A stretch of 12,999 nt of DNA from Planctomycetaceae bacterium. GTDB taxonomy: Bacteria; Planctomycetota; Planctomycetia; Planctomycetales; Planctomycetaceae. The stretch is from the NCBI GenBank assembly GCA_027000105.1, contig JALTOP010000292.1, positions 1-12,999 of the forward strand, in the 5' to 3' direction. Below the pieces are notes generated by a model, which made no database searches, was not told where the DNA came from, and saw nothing but the letters and a program-made list of their open reading frames with translations. Every line of letters starts with the position of its first letter. The first letter of the stretch is position 1. Below, piece by piece: positions 1 to 7,565 of this stretch. The translations under genes were made by a program, and so were the position numbers.

Positions 1-122
1 ATTTCATCGGTTTGTTCGCTCAGCCACGATTTGTTAATCTTGATCGACATGATGCTGATATCGCAGATTCAGGCAATCATGACAAGATCAATCTCAGTCC
101 AGGCCGTGAACGGTTACAACAA

Positions 123-434
123 ATGAATCAATCAGATGCAGAAGCAGAACCTTGCGGAATAAAAGAAGCTGCTATTGTATGCTCACATGTTGCAGATAGA
201 ACTAGCCCAATTTTGCAAGCTGTTAGAACGCCGCGAACTGAAAATACTGATAGTGGCTGGCAATTTTTATGTAATAGTGGACAGGAGGAAGACTTTGATT
301 TAGCAAAGGTTTGGTCTATTGATGAAGTTCTTAAATATGAACCAAGTCTACAGGGTTGGATTAAGTGCCCTTTTGGGACAACATTATGGCGAGCTTCCGT
401 TAACGATGAGTGGGTGATTTGGGATCAGGATTAG
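123..434 (+). CDS. Imm33 / DUF2185-like immunity-type protein
   Basis: The 103-residue product has a C-terminal half that resembles the DUF2185 (Imm33) family. A DSGWQFLCNSG segment (residues 41-51) precedes an acidic stretch, then a W-S-I-D-E-V-L-K-Y-E-P-S-L segment and a C-terminal P-F-G-T-x-x-W-R-A-S block ending in W-V-I-W-D. In polymorphic-toxin systems Imm33 proteins are predicted to bind and neutralise a neighbouring toxin, but many DUF2185 proteins are stand-alone with unknown role. No signal peptide or membrane segment is visible, so it is probably cytoplasmic. I chose the ATG at 123 because the family-like region starts just after it. The frame is open back to base 3, with a TTG at 12, so a longer form or a start outside the window is possible. 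No convincing ribosome binding site precedes 123. No toxin gene lies downstream. Family assignment is from memory of the motif pattern. Confidence 0.6.
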   Translation: MNQSDAEAEPCGIKEAAIVCSHVADRTSPILQAVRTPRTENTDSGWQFLCNSGQEEDFDLAKVWSIDEVLKYEPSLQGWIKCPFGTTLWRASVNDEWVIWDQD

Positions 435-497
435 GATCAGATATTAAAACATTACCATCCAGGGCCAGCACCGGGTGCTCGGTTGGTGTTTGTGTGC

Positions 498-576
498 CAC
501 GACTCTGTGAGCCGTGCCGTCGGGCGGTAACAGCTTGCTGAAAGAAACAGACACGTAGGTCAGGCTCCCGCTTGAC
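498..576. repeat. Two adjacent hairpins, REP-like element candidate
   Basis: The first hairpin is at 498-516: arms CACGACTC (498-505) and GAGCCGTG (509-516), one mismatch, 3-base loop. The second is at 559-576: arms GTCAGGC (559-565) and GCTTGAC (570-576), one G-T wobble, TCCC loop. They sit in non-coding DNA between the Imm33-like gene and a gene remnant. My recollection is that similar short hairpin motifs are dispersed in planctomycete genomes, but copy number cannot be judged from one window. Neither is followed by a T-run, so they are not typical terminators. Confidence 0.4.
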
Positions 577-613
577 GTGTTACGGTTGCCATGATCGGTA
601 TTGTTGTGGTTGA

Positions 614-868
614 TTTCATAGTGATGATACCGTCACCATCAACGGAAACGAAACGGTCGCAATTCATGTACTGCAAAACGATTACGATCCATTCGGCGGG
701 CAACTCACTGTAACCGATGTTACCGCAGCAACCATGGGCAGCGTGACACTTGATCCATCCCTCAACACCCTCGTCTACACTCCCGATTCGAATCAGGTTG
801 GTGCTAATAGTTTCCAATATACGATCACCAATCTTCAACCCATTTCCTGCAGTTCCGTTAGAAAATAG
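614..868 (+). pseudogene. Remnant of a cadherin-like (tandem-95 type) repeat protein
   Basis: An open stretch of 84 codons follows a stop at 611-613 and ends at TAG 866-868. It has no ATG, GTG or TTG near its beginning. The translation matches the pattern of bacterial cadherin-like/Ig-like tandem-95 repeats: D-D-T-V-T-I-N-G-N-E-T-V, then V-L-Q-N-D-Y-D-P-F-G-G-Q-L-T-V, then G-S-V-T-L-D-P, then L-V-Y-T-P-D, and finally F-Q-Y-T-I-T. Such repeats occur in long arrays in very large secreted or surface proteins of planctomycetes. Here about one repeat remains, with no signal peptide, flanking repeats or start. I infer a decayed fragment left after deletion or rearrangement. The antisense 560-838 frame is a shadow of it. 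Confidence 0.6.
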
Positions 869-911
869 TCGCGTCGATTTGTCGAGATACGTGGAATTGT
901 TCCGGAAACAA

Positions 912-941
912 TTGTTTCCTCACGGCATGTACGGTTAGAAT
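912..941 (+). promoter_or_regulatory. Possible sigma70-like promoter for the kinase
   Basis: A TAGAAT at 936-941 matches the -10 consensus at five of six bases. TTGTTT at 912-917 is a weak -35 with an 18-base spacer. The site lies 37 bases before the GTG start of the kinase and partly overlaps the inverted repeat at 896-912, a possible operator. This is pattern matching only. Planctomycete promoters are poorly characterised. Confidence 0.25.
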
Positions 942-978
942 GCGTAAAAAGTGTATCGGGCAGCAAGGAAGATAAGAC

Positions 979-2616
979 GTGAGTGATCATTCTGAAAATT
1001 CGAGTCATGGTTCCTCTGAATCTGCGATTCCTTCAAGTGGATCGGGGAAGGAGACGCCGGCCAATGAGCAGTCGACCGAGCGTCAAGCCAAAACGGATGA
1101 GTCGGCTAAATCAGCTGAATCGGCGGATGCTTTTCAGGAGGATCTTTCAGGGAAGGTTCTTGGTGAGTTTCGGCTTTTGAGACGCCTGGGCAAGGGAGGG
1201 ATGGCGAATGTCTATCTGGCCCAGCAGACGGCGTTGAATCGCCACGTCGCCATTAAAGTGATGAAGAAGGAACTTGTCGCCGATTCGGTTTACCTTGAAC
1301 GATTCAAAACCGAGGCGATGGCGGCGGCCAATTTGAATCATGTCAACATCGTACAGGTTTATACGATTGGCAGTGCAGAGGGATACCACTACATCGCTCA
1401 GGAGTATGTCCAGGGAACCAATCTGAAGGATTTCATCAATCGGCAAGGCCCGCCACAAATTTCTGTCGCTTTGCATATCATGCGTCAAATTGCATCGGCG
1501 CTTCAGAAAGCGGGGTCGGTCGGTATAGTGCATCGGGATATCAAGCCAGAGAATATTTTGATCACCCGCAAAGGAGTGGTGAAAATTGCAGACTTTGGCC
1601 TGGCGCGGCTGACCCTGGGAGGCGACCAGATGCACCTGACCCAGGAAGGGGTGACAATGGGAACCCCATTGTACATGAGCCCCGAACAGGTTCAGGGCAA
1701 GAAAGTCGACCAGCGCAGCGATATCTATTCCTTCGGTGTGACTTGTTATCATCTTTTTGCAGGACGCCCGCCGTTTCGCGGCGAGACCGCTATTGCCATT
1801 GCGATGAAGCACGTCAACTCGGAGCCGACTCCACTGACCAAAAGAAGAAACGATATCCCGCCGATCATCGCCAAGCTGGTTCACAGAATGATGGCGAAAG
1901 ATCCAGAGAAACGTTATCCCGATGCAGGAGCGCTACTAACTGAAATCAAGCGGATTATGAAGGCACTCCACGCCGGTCAGGAGGAAATCAGCCTGTCTGC
2001 ATTCGATGCTCAAAATGCTGAAACCAAAACGACTCGGCAGACCTTATCGCTCAACTGGAATCCGAAACGGCTCATTGCGGTCGGTTTGCTCGTTCTGGCT
2101 CTGGGAGCAGCAGCGGGCTATGCTGCACGTCCCCAGTTGGGAGATCCCGAAAAAGCCCCGCTGAACGATGTCGTCGTGCAGGATACAGCCCGGGAACAGT
2201 TTGCAGACGCAATGCTGCAGGGAACCAACGAAGATGCCTGGAAAGCAGTCATCGAAACGAAACCCCTCTCCGAAGAACGCTGGAGAGCCGAAGAACGTCT
2301 GGCCATCCTGTATCTGAGTCAGGGACGATTCGAAGAAGCGAAAAAAATATTCGATACCTTTATCGAACAGAGAACTTCGGGAGACAAGTTCAACCTGGCT
2401 CCCAGTGGGTTGGCGGGAAGAGCCGTGATCGCGACGCTGAAAAAGGAATACAGCAATTCGGATGTCATCCTGAACGATAACCTGAAAACGTTATCGAAGC
2501 TGGAAGGCCCAATGAAGCCGCTGGTGCGCGAAGCAATTTACCAGAATGGATCCCATCTGACCCGGCCATTGGTGACCGTCGACAAGATATTCCCGGAAAC
2601 GCAAACTGACGAATAA
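979..2616 (+). CDS. Membrane-anchored Ser/Thr protein kinase (PknB/Hanks type)
   Basis: The 545-residue protein has a Ser/Glu-rich N-terminal tail (1-56), then a complete Hanks-type kinase domain (about 62-328). Visible landmarks are the glycine loop G-K-G-G-M-A-N-V (71-78), lysine K93 in A-I-K-V, the helix-C glutamate E112, H-R-D-I-K-P-E-N (185-192) with catalytic D187 and N192, D-F-G (205-207), the activation-segment end G-T-P-L-Y-M-S-P-E (228-236) and S-D-I-Y-S-F-G. All catalytic residues are intact. One hydrophobic helix at about 364-383 follows, then a C-terminal region of about 160 residues containing a TPR-like helical pair (about 437-465, A-E-E-R-L-A-I-L-Y-L-S-Q-G-R-F-E-E-A). Expected topology is cytoplasmic kinase with extracytoplasmic tail, suggesting a receptor kinase that phosphorylates cytoplasmic Ser/Thr targets; the ligand is unknown. 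The GTG start is supported by AAGGAAG at 965-971, seven bases upstream. No phosphatase or sigma factor adjoins it. Confidence 0.93.
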   Translation: MSDHSENSSHGSSESAIPSSGSGKETPANEQSTERQAKTDESAKSAESADAFQEDLSGKVLGEFRLLRRLGKGGMANVYLAQQTALNRHVAIKVMKKELVADSVYLERFKTEAMAAANLNHVNIVQVYTIGSAEGYHYIAQEYVQGTNLKDFINRQGPPQISVALHIMRQIASALQKAGSVGIVHRDIKPENILITRKGVVKIADFGLARLTLGGDQMHLTQEGVTMGTPLYMSPEQVQGKKVDQRSDIYSFGVTCYHLFAGRPPFRGETAIAIAMKHVNSEPTPLTKRRNDIPPIIAKLVHRMMAKDPEKRYPDAGALLTEIKRIMKALHAGQEEISLSAFDAQNAETKTTRQTLSLNWNPKRLIAVGLLVLALGAAAGYAARPQLGDPEKAPLNDVVVQDTAREQFADAMLQGTNEDAWKAVIETKPLSEERWRAEERLAILYLSQGRFEEAKKIFDTFIEQRTSGDKFNLAPSGLAGRAVIATLKKEYSNSDVILNDNLKTLSKLEGPMKPLVREAIYQNGSHLTRPLVTVDKIFPETQTDE

Positions 2617-2850
2617 AGGCGCTCAAGCATCGACAAGGTTCGCCGGTTCAATGATGCCTGCCAAACCGACTGCGGGCACGCCGTCGATATCAGAGATGTC
2701 GCGACCCGATTTTATCACAAAACGCAAACAGGCGCACCGACCGCGATCTTTACGCGCACGCTTCACCAATCTTTCGGTACGCACTAGCCAGACTAATCGG
2801 AGGAAGTTCAACTATCTGGGCTTACAGGCGCCAATAACGCAAGCTGAACT
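2617..2850. other. Spacer after kinase; possible weak terminator at 2805-2850
   Basis: No recognised gene. The kinase frame stays open for 56 codons after its TAA (2617-2784), and an antisense TTG-started frame of 62 codons runs 2811-2623; neither resembles a family I know. At 2805-2850 a bulged hairpin can form from AGTTCA (2805-2810) with TGAACT (2845-2850) and GCTTAC (2820-2825) with GCAAGC (2839-2844, one mismatch). It ends exactly at the stop of the minus-strand gene at 2851 and could act as its terminator, though no T-run follows. Confidence 0.4.
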
Positions 2851-3012
2851 CTACTCGAATTCGACAAATGGGCTGATTCGGCGGGCCTTGGCGAAAATTT
2901 CCTCTTTTTCGCTTTCAGTTTTGGCCTCACTGTAGCGGGCTCGAAGTTTTTTCAACTTCGCTCTTCTGGCTCTTTTCCTCGCTAATTCGCGAGCACCTTC
3001 ATCACGTGGCAT
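2851..3012 (-). CDS. Small basic protein, 53 aa (DUF6800-like)
   Basis: The ATG is at 3012-3010 and the TAG at 2853-2851. GGAAG lies 5 bases before the ATG on the minus strand, a good ribosome binding site. The product is mostly helical and very basic in its first half (E-L-A-R-K-R-A-R-R-A-K-L-K-K-L), then acidic-basic mixed (Y-S-E-A-K-T-E-S-E-K-E-E-I), then ends R-R-I-S-P-F-V-E-F-E. The arrangement R/K-rich helix, then A-K-T-E-x-E-K-E-E-I, then R-x-I-S-P-F resembles small planctomycete-specific proteins annotated DUF6800, as I recall them. Function is unknown; the charge suggests binding to nucleic acid or ribosomes, but that is a guess. It is transcribed divergently from the mla operon. Coding status rests on the ribosome binding site and on family resemblance; a homology search would settle it. 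Confidence 0.68.
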   Translation of the reverse strand: MPRDEGARELARKRARRAKLKKLRARYSEAKTESEKEEIFAKARRISPFVEFE

Positions 3013-3067
3013 TTTTCTTCCAACTTATATCTTCTGTAACTTTAGATATATCAACAGGTTGAAAAAA

Positions 3068-3213
3068 CAGGGGGAAAGCCCTGCTTATCCATTCCTGCAC
3101 AATACAGCACCTTATTGTGCGTAACGGTACTCAAAAAATGATGCGGCGTCAAATGCCCGCATCGGATTCCGTTCTGAATCTCCCAGAAAAGTCGTCTCCC
3201 CAAAAACGGGAGA
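3068..3213 (+). promoter_or_regulatory. Hairpin-rich leader upstream of the mla operon
   Basis: Five consecutive, non-overlapping perfect inverted repeats occur here: CAGGG 3068-3072 / CCCTG 3079-3083; GCACAATA 3097-3104 / TATTGTGC 3113-3120; GATGCGG 3140-3146 / CCGCATC 3157-3163; GATTC 3165-3169 / GAATC 3176-3180; TCTCCC 3195-3200 / GGGAGA 3208-3213. Loops are 6-10 bases. They fill the space between the divergent small gene and the permease start, so they could be operators or a folded 5' leader RNA. No known riboswitch class is recognised. Confidence 0.4.
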
Positions 3214-3264
3214 AGTCATTATTCTGTCGGGCCGATCGAATTTGAGAGACACAGAGGGGCAAAA

Positions 3265-4077
3265 ATGTCCACGGGAAAGCTGCATAGAACACCGATACAT
3301 TGGCTCGGCGAGTTGGTTATCCAACCGGTCGAGTTTGTCGGGGATTTTGTGCTATTTTCCTGGTTGACTTTCCAGTGGGTCTTTTCCCGTTGGCCCAGAT
3401 CGTCCGTCATCTGGCCTGCACTTTATCAGGTTGGCGTATTAAGTCTTCCCGTCGTTGTTGTTACCGGTGCGTTTATCGGTATGGTGCTCGCTGTCCAATC
3501 CTATGATCAATTACGGGTGATGCATCTGGAATCGCAGTTGGGGGCGGTTGTCAATTTGACGCTTGTGAAGGAATTGGGCCCCGTTTTGGCGGCGACAATG
3601 TTGGCCGGGCGTGTCGGTAGTGCGATCGCGGCTGAAATTGGGACGATGCGGGTAACCGAGCAGGTCGATGCTCTGGAGGCACTTGGGGCTGACCCGATCC
3701 AGTACCTGGTCGTTCCCCGTTTTTTGGGATGCGTTTTGCTGATCCCGTTGTTAACGGTCGTTGCTGACGCGATCGGTATTTATGCCAGCTGGCTGTTTTC
3801 AACGGCTGTTCTTGGGGTCAACAGTTACTACTATTGGAATTACACCTATCAATTTGTCACCCTGTTTGACGTTTCCTCTGGTGTGTTCAAATCCGTCTTT
3901 TTCGGAGCCGCGATTGCACTGGTCGCCTGTCACCGTGGATTCAATGCTCGCGCCGGAGCAGAAGGCGTTGGGACGGCAGCAACACAAACATTCGTTTATT
4001 CGTTTGTCTTTATCCTGTTTCTCGATTTCCTTTCGGGAGTTCTCCTGTCACAGATTTCCCAATGGCTCTACGGTTAA
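3265..4077 (+). CDS. mlaE: MlaE-type ABC permease of lipid/phospholipid transport
   Basis: The 270-residue inner-membrane protein matches the MlaE (PF02405) permease family in length and hallmarks. The family signature runs from residue 102 to 143: K-E-L-G-P-V-L-A-A-T-M-L-A-G-R-V-G-S-A, then A-E-I-G-T-M-R-V-T-E-Q-V-D-A-L and G-A-D-P-I. A second conserved block, G-F-N-A-R-A-G-A-E-G-V-G, lies at 225-236. An amphipathic N-terminal part (about 12-45) precedes several membrane helices (about 52-78, 98-118, 148-185, 205-222, 240-265). With an MlaF ATPase and an MCE protein it should form a transporter moving lipids between inner membrane and outer layers; the substrate and direction here are unproven. 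GAGGGG at 3254-3259 is a strong ribosome binding site for the ATG at 3265. It is first gene of a three-gene operon, 59 bases before the ATPase. Confidence 0.93.
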   Translation: MSTGKLHRTPIHWLGELVIQPVEFVGDFVLFSWLTFQWVFSRWPRSSVIWPALYQVGVLSLPVVVVTGAFIGMVLAVQSYDQLRVMHLESQLGAVVNLTLVKELGPVLAATMLAGRVGSAIAAEIGTMRVTEQVDALEALGADPIQYLVVPRFLGCVLLIPLLTVVADAIGIYASWLFSTAVLGVNSYYYWNYTYQFVTLFDVSSGVFKSVFFGAAIALVACHRGFNARAGAEGVGTAATQTFVYSFVFILFLDFLSGVLLSQISQWLYG

Positions 4078-4136
4078 ACCCGGCGTTGTCGCCATCGGGA
4101 TAAGCGAATGAGGTCAGATCAAGGAGATGAGATCAA

Positions 4137-4931
4137 ATGAGTATGCCCGCCCTTGAACTGAAACAGGTTTCGCGACGGTTCGGCACGCAACAGGTACTGC
4201 GGGAAATCGATCTGCAGGTCTTTCCTGGAGAAACGCTCGTCCTGATTGGCGAAAGTGGTTGCGGGAAAAGTGTGACAACCAAGTTACTGGCCGGAATGCT
4301 TGAACCATCCGCGGGAACGGTACTCTGGCAAGGACGGGATGTGGCGTCCCTTTCAGCAGAAGAAAAGTTGAGGCAGCGGCTGAAAATTGGCTATCTGTTC
4401 CAGTCAGCCGCATTGTTCGACAGCATGAATGTTTACGAAAATATCGCATTCGGATTGCATCAGAATACGGATCTGAAAGAGAGCACCATTCGCGAAATTG
4501 TGCAGGATCAAATTCGAGCGGTCGGTTTGACGGTAGACGTCGGAAGAAAAAAGCCTTCTGAACTCTCGGGAGGAATGCGCAAACGTGTCGGCCTGGCTCG
4601 GGCGCTCGCGCTGGCTCCGGAAATCATCATCTATGACGAACCGACCACCGGGCTCGATCCGGTGATGAGCGATGTCGTCAATGAGTTGATCATCACAACC
4701 AGAGAACGCCGGCCGGTAATCAGCATCATCGTGACTCATGATATGCACACCGTCCAAAAAGTGGCAGACCGGGTCGTCATGCTGTTTCCGTTGGCAGGGC
4801 TGGAACCGGGGCAGCCTCAGGTCATTTTTGAGGGAACTCCCGAACAGGCCTTTTCTTCCCGGGAAGAAAGAGTCTGTTCGTTTGTACATGGCGATGCAAC
4901 TCGACGTTTACAGAAAATGGCTCTCACGTAA
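4137..4931 (+). CDS. mlaF: MlaF-type ABC ATPase of lipid transport
   Basis: The 264-residue protein is a complete ABC nucleotide-binding subunit: Walker A G-E-S-G-C-G-K-S (38-45), Q-loop Q89 within Y-L-F-Q-S-A-A-L-F-D-S-M, signature L-S-G-G-M-R-K-R (143-150), Walker B I-I-I-Y-D-E-P-T (163-170, catalytic E168), D-loop T-G-L-D-P, and H-loop H201 in V-T-H-D-M. The F-Q-x-x-A-L-F-D-S-M segment and S-G-G-M-x-K-R-V signature are characteristic of MlaF-like ATPases that pair with MlaE permeases. It powers the transporter from the cytoplasmic face. AAGGAG at 4121-4126 lies ten bases before the ATG at 4137; an alternative ATG follows two codons later. It lies between the permease and MCE genes in the usual order for this system. 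No MlaB (STAS) gene is present. Confidence 0.93.
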   Translation: MSMPALELKQVSRRFGTQQVLREIDLQVFPGETLVLIGESGCGKSVTTKLLAGMLEPSAGTVLWQGRDVASLSAEEKLRQRLKIGYLFQSAALFDSMNVYENIAFGLHQNTDLKESTIREIVQDQIRAVGLTVDVGRKKPSELSGGMRKRVGLARALALAPEIIIYDEPTTGLDPVMSDVVNELIITTRERRPVISIIVTHDMHTVQKVADRVVMLFPLAGLEPGQPQVIFEGTPEQAFSSREERVCSFVHGDATRRLQKMALT

Positions 4932-5001
4932 CAATACGCCCCATTTTCGAGGTCTCCCTTAATTTCTCGATAACTTAATTGATTGAGCTTTTTACAGCAT
5001 C

Positions 5002-6231
5002 ATGTCGGAACGTCAGTTGCAATTTCGAGTTGGCCTGTTTGTGATCGTCGCGACGGTGATCGGCGTCGGGTTGACGTTTCAGTTTGGCAAACTGGAACGC
5101 TACCTGCAGCCCCGTTATCTGCTTGCCATCCAGTTTCCTGAAGTTTCGGGAATTCAACCAGGGACTCCCGTCCATCAAAGCGGGATACCGATTGGAGTTG
5201 TCAAGGATGTCACAATCGACCGGGAGCAGGGCAAGGTCTTCGTTCTGGTCGAAATCCGTAGTGACCATAAAATCTCCAAAGATTCCCACGCCCAGATCGT
5301 CACTTCGCTATTGGGGGAGGCGCATATCGAATTCACACTCGGAGTCAGTTCCGAATATTATGCCCAGGGAGATGTTCTGGAAGTGCAGGTGCCACAAGAT
5401 CCGTTCGCAGTTGTGCAGCGACTGGAATCCCGATTGGATAACACATTGAAAGTTTTCGAACAGACCAGTCAGGAGTGGAAGTCGGTTGGCCACAATTTGA
5501 ATACCTTGATTATGACCGAACGCGGTTCGCTGGATCAAATGATCGAACAGGCCGCAACGGCTTTGAACGGACTGACCGTCACGATGCAGAAAGCTTCAGC
5601 AACTCTCGATACCGCCAACAAGATTGTGGCCGACCCTCAATTGCAGAGATCGATCAAACAATCGATGACGGCTCTGCCCCGGATGATGCAGCAGACGGAG
5701 GAACTCATTCAGCAGACGAAACAGACAATTGCAGCGACCAAAACAGCAGTCAACACATTGAGCGAAACAATGGAGAACCTGCGGGTTGCCACGCAACCAC
5801 TTGCCAATCATTCGAACCAGTTGGTCACCAAATTCGACCTCGGTTTGAATCAGCTCAATCACACTCTGGCGCAGCTCGATAAATTCAGTACACAGCTCAA
5901 TGAAGGAGACGGTTCGCTGCAACGGCTCGCTACCGATCCGCAACTCTACCGCAACTTGCAGTTATCTTCTGCCTCTCTGGCTTCGCTGCTTTCCAATCTG
6001 GAACCGATTGTGCAAGACATGCGTGTCTTCAGCGATAAAATAGCCCGCCATCCGGAACTGCTCGGCGTGAGCGGCTATCTGCGAGGAAGCAACGGATTGA
6101 AGGAGACACCCCAGACGATCCAGCCGGCTTCCTCCTATGCTCCCGCCAGACTCCAGTCGCAGCCCCGGTCACTTCCCCGACGCACCGCCAGTCCCTCAGG
6201 AAATTCGATGAATTTGCGAATCAAGCGTTAA
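5002..6231 (+). CDS. MCE-domain lipid-binding protein (MlaD-like, long form)
   Basis: The 409-residue protein has an N-terminal membrane anchor (about 9-27), one MCE domain (about 37-117) and a long tail. The MCE pattern is visible as F-P-E-V-S-G-I-Q-P-G-T-P-V, then S-G-I-P-I-G-V-V-K-D-V, then V-T-S-L-L-G-E-A-H-I-E-F (99-111). Residues 135-345 are Q/T/L/A-rich with heptad-like spacing, consistent with long helices or coiled coil. The last 40 residues are Pro/Ser/Arg-rich and probably disordered. E. coli MlaD is about 183 residues, so this is the long form seen in Mce- and TGD2-like proteins, whose helical tails can bridge the periplasm. It should bind lipid and hand it to or from the permease. 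It lies 70 bases after the ATPase; the ATG at 5002 lacks an obvious ribosome binding site. Confidence 0.88.
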   Translation: MSERQLQFRVGLFVIVATVIGVGLTFQFGKLERYLQPRYLLAIQFPEVSGIQPGTPVHQSGIPIGVVKDVTIDREQGKVFVLVEIRSDHKISKDSHAQIVTSLLGEAHIEFTLGVSSEYYAQGDVLEVQVPQDPFAVVQRLESRLDNTLKVFEQTSQEWKSVGHNLNTLIMTERGSLDQMIEQAATALNGLTVTMQKASATLDTANKIVADPQLQRSIKQSMTALPRMMQQTEELIQQTKQTIAATKTAVNTLSETMENLRVATQPLANHSNQLVTKFDLGLNQLNHTLAQLDKFSTQLNEGDGSLQRLATDPQLYRNLQLSSASLASLLSNLEPIVQDMRVFSDKIARHPELLGVSGYLRGSNGLKETPQTIQPASSYAPARLQSQPRSLPRRTASPSGNSMNLRIKR

Positions 6232-6326
6232 AGCTCCAATGGAGTCATGGCGTCCCAGTACAGCGGAGCCAGGGTACCCACGAAATTGCAAGACGAAACC
6301 GCAACAGGTACAAAGCGGAAAAGAGG

Positions 6327-6364
6327 AACGACCCGTTCCACGCAAACCAGTGAAACGGGTCGTT
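6327..6364. terminator. Strong hairpin between converging mla and ilv operons
   Basis: Arms AACGACCCGTT (6327-6337) and AACGGGTCGTT (6354-6364) pair perfectly over 11 bp and extend by CAC/GTG after one mismatch, leaving a 8-base loop. On the minus strand it is followed by CCTCTTTTCC, so it fits best as the ilvC-side terminator. On the plus strand no T-run follows directly. Its position about 95 bases after the MCE gene and 150 bases beyond the ilvC stop suits a shared terminator. Confidence 0.6.
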
Positions 6365-6403
6365 GAACCGTTGGACGGAATCGACCTTATCTCCAACCCT
6401 TAG

Positions 6404-6421
6404 TTTTTTTTTGGGGGGGGG
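6404..6421. repeat. T9G9 double homopolymer tract
   Basis: Nine T (6404-6412) are followed directly by nine G (6413-6421) in the convergent intergenic space. Such a tract is prone to slippage in replication and to sequencing or assembly error. It lies outside any gene, about 90 bases beyond the ilvC stop. Confidence 0.9.
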
Positions 6422-6514
6422 AACGGTGCATCAAAATCAAAACAGTGCGACAATGAAGCACAGACATCGATAGTCCCAGTAACGCAAGCCCCCCATTTAA
6501 GACCTGAAAAGGGA

Positions 6515-7519
<1,005 letters not shown>

Positions 7520-7565
7520 GAATCTTCTTTCCTGGTTCCTGTTTCAAAAATATTTGTTCTGTACA

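Larger units (their letters stand above)
435..978. other. Gene-poor spacer between Imm33-like gene and kinase
   Basis: This 544-base stretch has no intact gene. It holds the two hairpins at 498-576, the cadherin-like remnant at 614-868, a short inverted repeat at 896-912 (ATTGTT / AACAAT with a 5-base loop) and the presumed kinase promoter region. The stretch 435-497 shows nothing recognisable. Confidence 0.6.

Noticed and set aside
560..838. Minus-strand 92-codon frame in the gene-poor region
   Set aside because: It is antisense to the clear cadherin-like repeat remnant, which explains its openness.
1147..1884. Long antisense frame of 245 codons inside the kinase
   Set aside because: Shadow of a conserved kinase domain with all motifs on the plus strand; no independent evidence.
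2617..2784. Kinase frame remains open for 56 codons beyond its TAA, suggesting read-through or a broken longer kinase
   Set aside because: A 56-codon open stretch is unremarkable at this base composition, the translation matches nothing I know, and the kinase already has a full-length tail.
2623..2811. Minus-strand 62-codon frame downstream of the small basic-protein gene
   Set aside because: TTG start without a convincing ribosome binding site and no recognisable family; its conservation cannot be tested here.
4932..5001. Possible terminator or promoter between the MlaF-like ATPase and the MCE gene
   Set aside because: Only a 5-bp TCGAG/CTCGA stem with a 14-base loop and no well-spaced -35/-10 pair.
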